The position numbers and the translations under genes were made by a program. DNA of 54,766 nt from Knufia peltigerae (Eukaryota; Ascomycota; Eurotiomycetes; Chaetothyriales; Trichomeriaceae). Below, piece by piece: positions 53,864 through 54,766 of this stretch. The stretch lies in the NCBI GenBank assembly GCA_030247855.1, contig JAPDRN010000185.1, positions 1 to 54,766 of the forward strand. Reading direction: 5' to 3'. Position 1 is the first letter of the stretch, and every line of letters begins with the position of its first letter. Under the pieces are notes generated by a model that was not told the origin of the DNA, made no database searches, and was given only the letters and a program-made list of their open reading frames with translations.

Positions 53864-54766
53864 ATGGCTTCAACACCTGTACTTCCCGCCTGGCTTCAGC
53901 CGGAACCACATATCGAAACCAAGCAGGCTGGGTTTATAAAGGAGGGCATGACTTACGAAGACCGCCTCTTCCACTACACATATTCCAGCCGTCATGATGA
54001 GCTATATTTTCTCGAATACCGCCTTTTGGAGCGCATGAACATATTCCATCTCCAGAACAAGCTGGCCAGGCTGAAAGGGTCATGTTGGGAGAAGCAAACA
54101 GCTGTCCCTTTGGACTCTGACTCGGATGATCTAAGAATCACGCTTCACCAGTACGGTATGTCACGGCCTTTTTCAGTACGATTGATATTCGGGCAATGGG
54201 CCAATGAGGGTTTCATGTGATATTTGAAGCTTTCGGCTCGCATTGAGGGCCGCGTGGTACCTGGTGGGAGAATGGCCGTTCCGGCCAACCTCAGCATCGC
54301 TATTGACAAACCTTTAGCTACCGCCGTCAGAGACTACGCATTCATGCGCTCCTTACAAGACCTGCCCGTCCACCAGGCATCCGAGCGAGAGCGAGATCTG
54401 GCACAGGCGTTTCCTGAAATAGCCGAGCAAGGTAGCAGTCCATTCAACTCACGATATTGTACCGTGTCTTCTTCGATACGTGGAGGAGCGCCTTCAGATC
54501 CATGTCGCAGAATCATGTGCAAAATTCTACCTCGTCGACTCACCTACACCAAAGCGGAAATGGAGTCTCATTTTGACGATTTTCTCGCGAGGAAGCCTCC
54601 GTCGACGGTTTCGCCGTTCGTGGACCGATTGACCCGGTTCTTGATTGCCTTCACGGGCGGAGCCTCGTTGATCGTGCCGATGCTGGTCATGAGTTTGCCG
54701 TCATCGAATCAGACAAAGAGCCTGGTGACGGTCTCAGTGGCGGTGATGTTGTTCGCGCTGTTAGTG
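53864..54766 (+). CDS. DUF6594-family membrane protein, partial at window edge
   Basis: N-terminal and middle part of a DUF6594 protein, a fungal family with a helical cytoplasmic part and C-terminal membrane spans; function unknown. Exon 1 is 53864-54155 and exon 2 starts at 54318. The first exon has LYFLEYRLLERMNIFHLQ and NKLARLKG, a typical family helix pair. Splicing to the acceptor CTTTAG joins LHQY to ATAVRDYAFMRSLQDLP and keeps one open frame to the window end. The 162-bp intron is long for this window, so a small extra exon inside it is possible. Near the end come RRLTYTKAEMESHFDDFLAR and KPPSTVSPFVDRLTRFLIAF, then membrane segments ASLIVPMLVMSLPSS and TKSLVTVSVAVMLFALLV. A further small intron near 54430-54510 cannot be excluded. 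The 3' end lies outside. Confidence 0.8.

Noticed and set aside
1..54766. CRISPR arrays, insertion sequences and operons
   Set aside because: The sequence is a fungal nuclear segment with spliced genes; no direct-repeat/spacer pattern and no transposase or reverse-transcriptase frame was seen.

Overview
The window is nuclear DNA of a filamentous ascomycete fungus (Pezizomycotina). Signs of this are genes split by very short introns (about 47-90 bp, GT...AG, often with a CTAAC/CTGAC-like branch site), no operons, long gene-free spacers, CT-rich leaders, and a gene set typical of these fungi: Rdh54-type recombination translocase, Pus7, Vps28, Noc2, a CCG-9-like trehalose phosphorylase and a DUF6594 protein. 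Spacer style and gene content suggest Eurotiomycetes or a relative, but I cannot fix the order or genus. I see no tRNA, rRNA, CRISPR array or intact transposon.

Left third (1-20 kb): a divergent cyclase/short-chain dehydrogenase pair shares a 213-bp promoter. It is followed by an unknown tail-anchored-looking protein with a DUF7924-like region (- strand), an Rdh54/Tid1-like Swi2/Snf2 protein (+), a beta-lactamase-fold serine hydrolase (-), and a small five-exon protein built from D-G-x-[IV]-G repeats (-). Next come a MIF-domain protein whose reading frame requires a GC-AG intron (+), a fusion of a degenerate J-like domain with a Poa1-type macro domain (+), and the tRNA/mRNA pseudouridine synthase Pus7 (+).

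Middle (20-40 kb): an NmrA-like NAD(P)-binding protein lies left of a GC-rich block with two unrecognised genes, a multi-pass glycosylated-looking membrane protein (+) and a protein with a small-residue hydrophobic stretch (-). About 4.8 kb without a supported gene follows; it ends in a GTAC-dense patch upstream of a low-complexity polarity-scaffold-like protein (Afr1/Bni4-like C terminus). A proline-rich protein (-) is convergent with that gene, and another 3.2 kb spacer follows.

Right third (40-54.8 kb): a Mid2-like single-pass cell-surface protein, the divergent pair VPS28 (-) and NOC2 (+), the trehalose phosphorylase, an unknown 258-aa protein, an unknown protein ending in an 18-bp/hexapeptide tandem repeat (-), and a DUF6594 membrane protein cut by the window edge.

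Most genes are unrelated housekeeping or accessory genes, so I do not infer a single pathway. The observations most worth pursuing are the repeat-per-exon DGxIG protein, the J-like/macro fusion, the MIF protein with its GC-AG intron, and a dispersed TACGGAGTA motif in the spacers. Exon models were built by eye from splice signals, reading frame and family fit; no transcript data were available.
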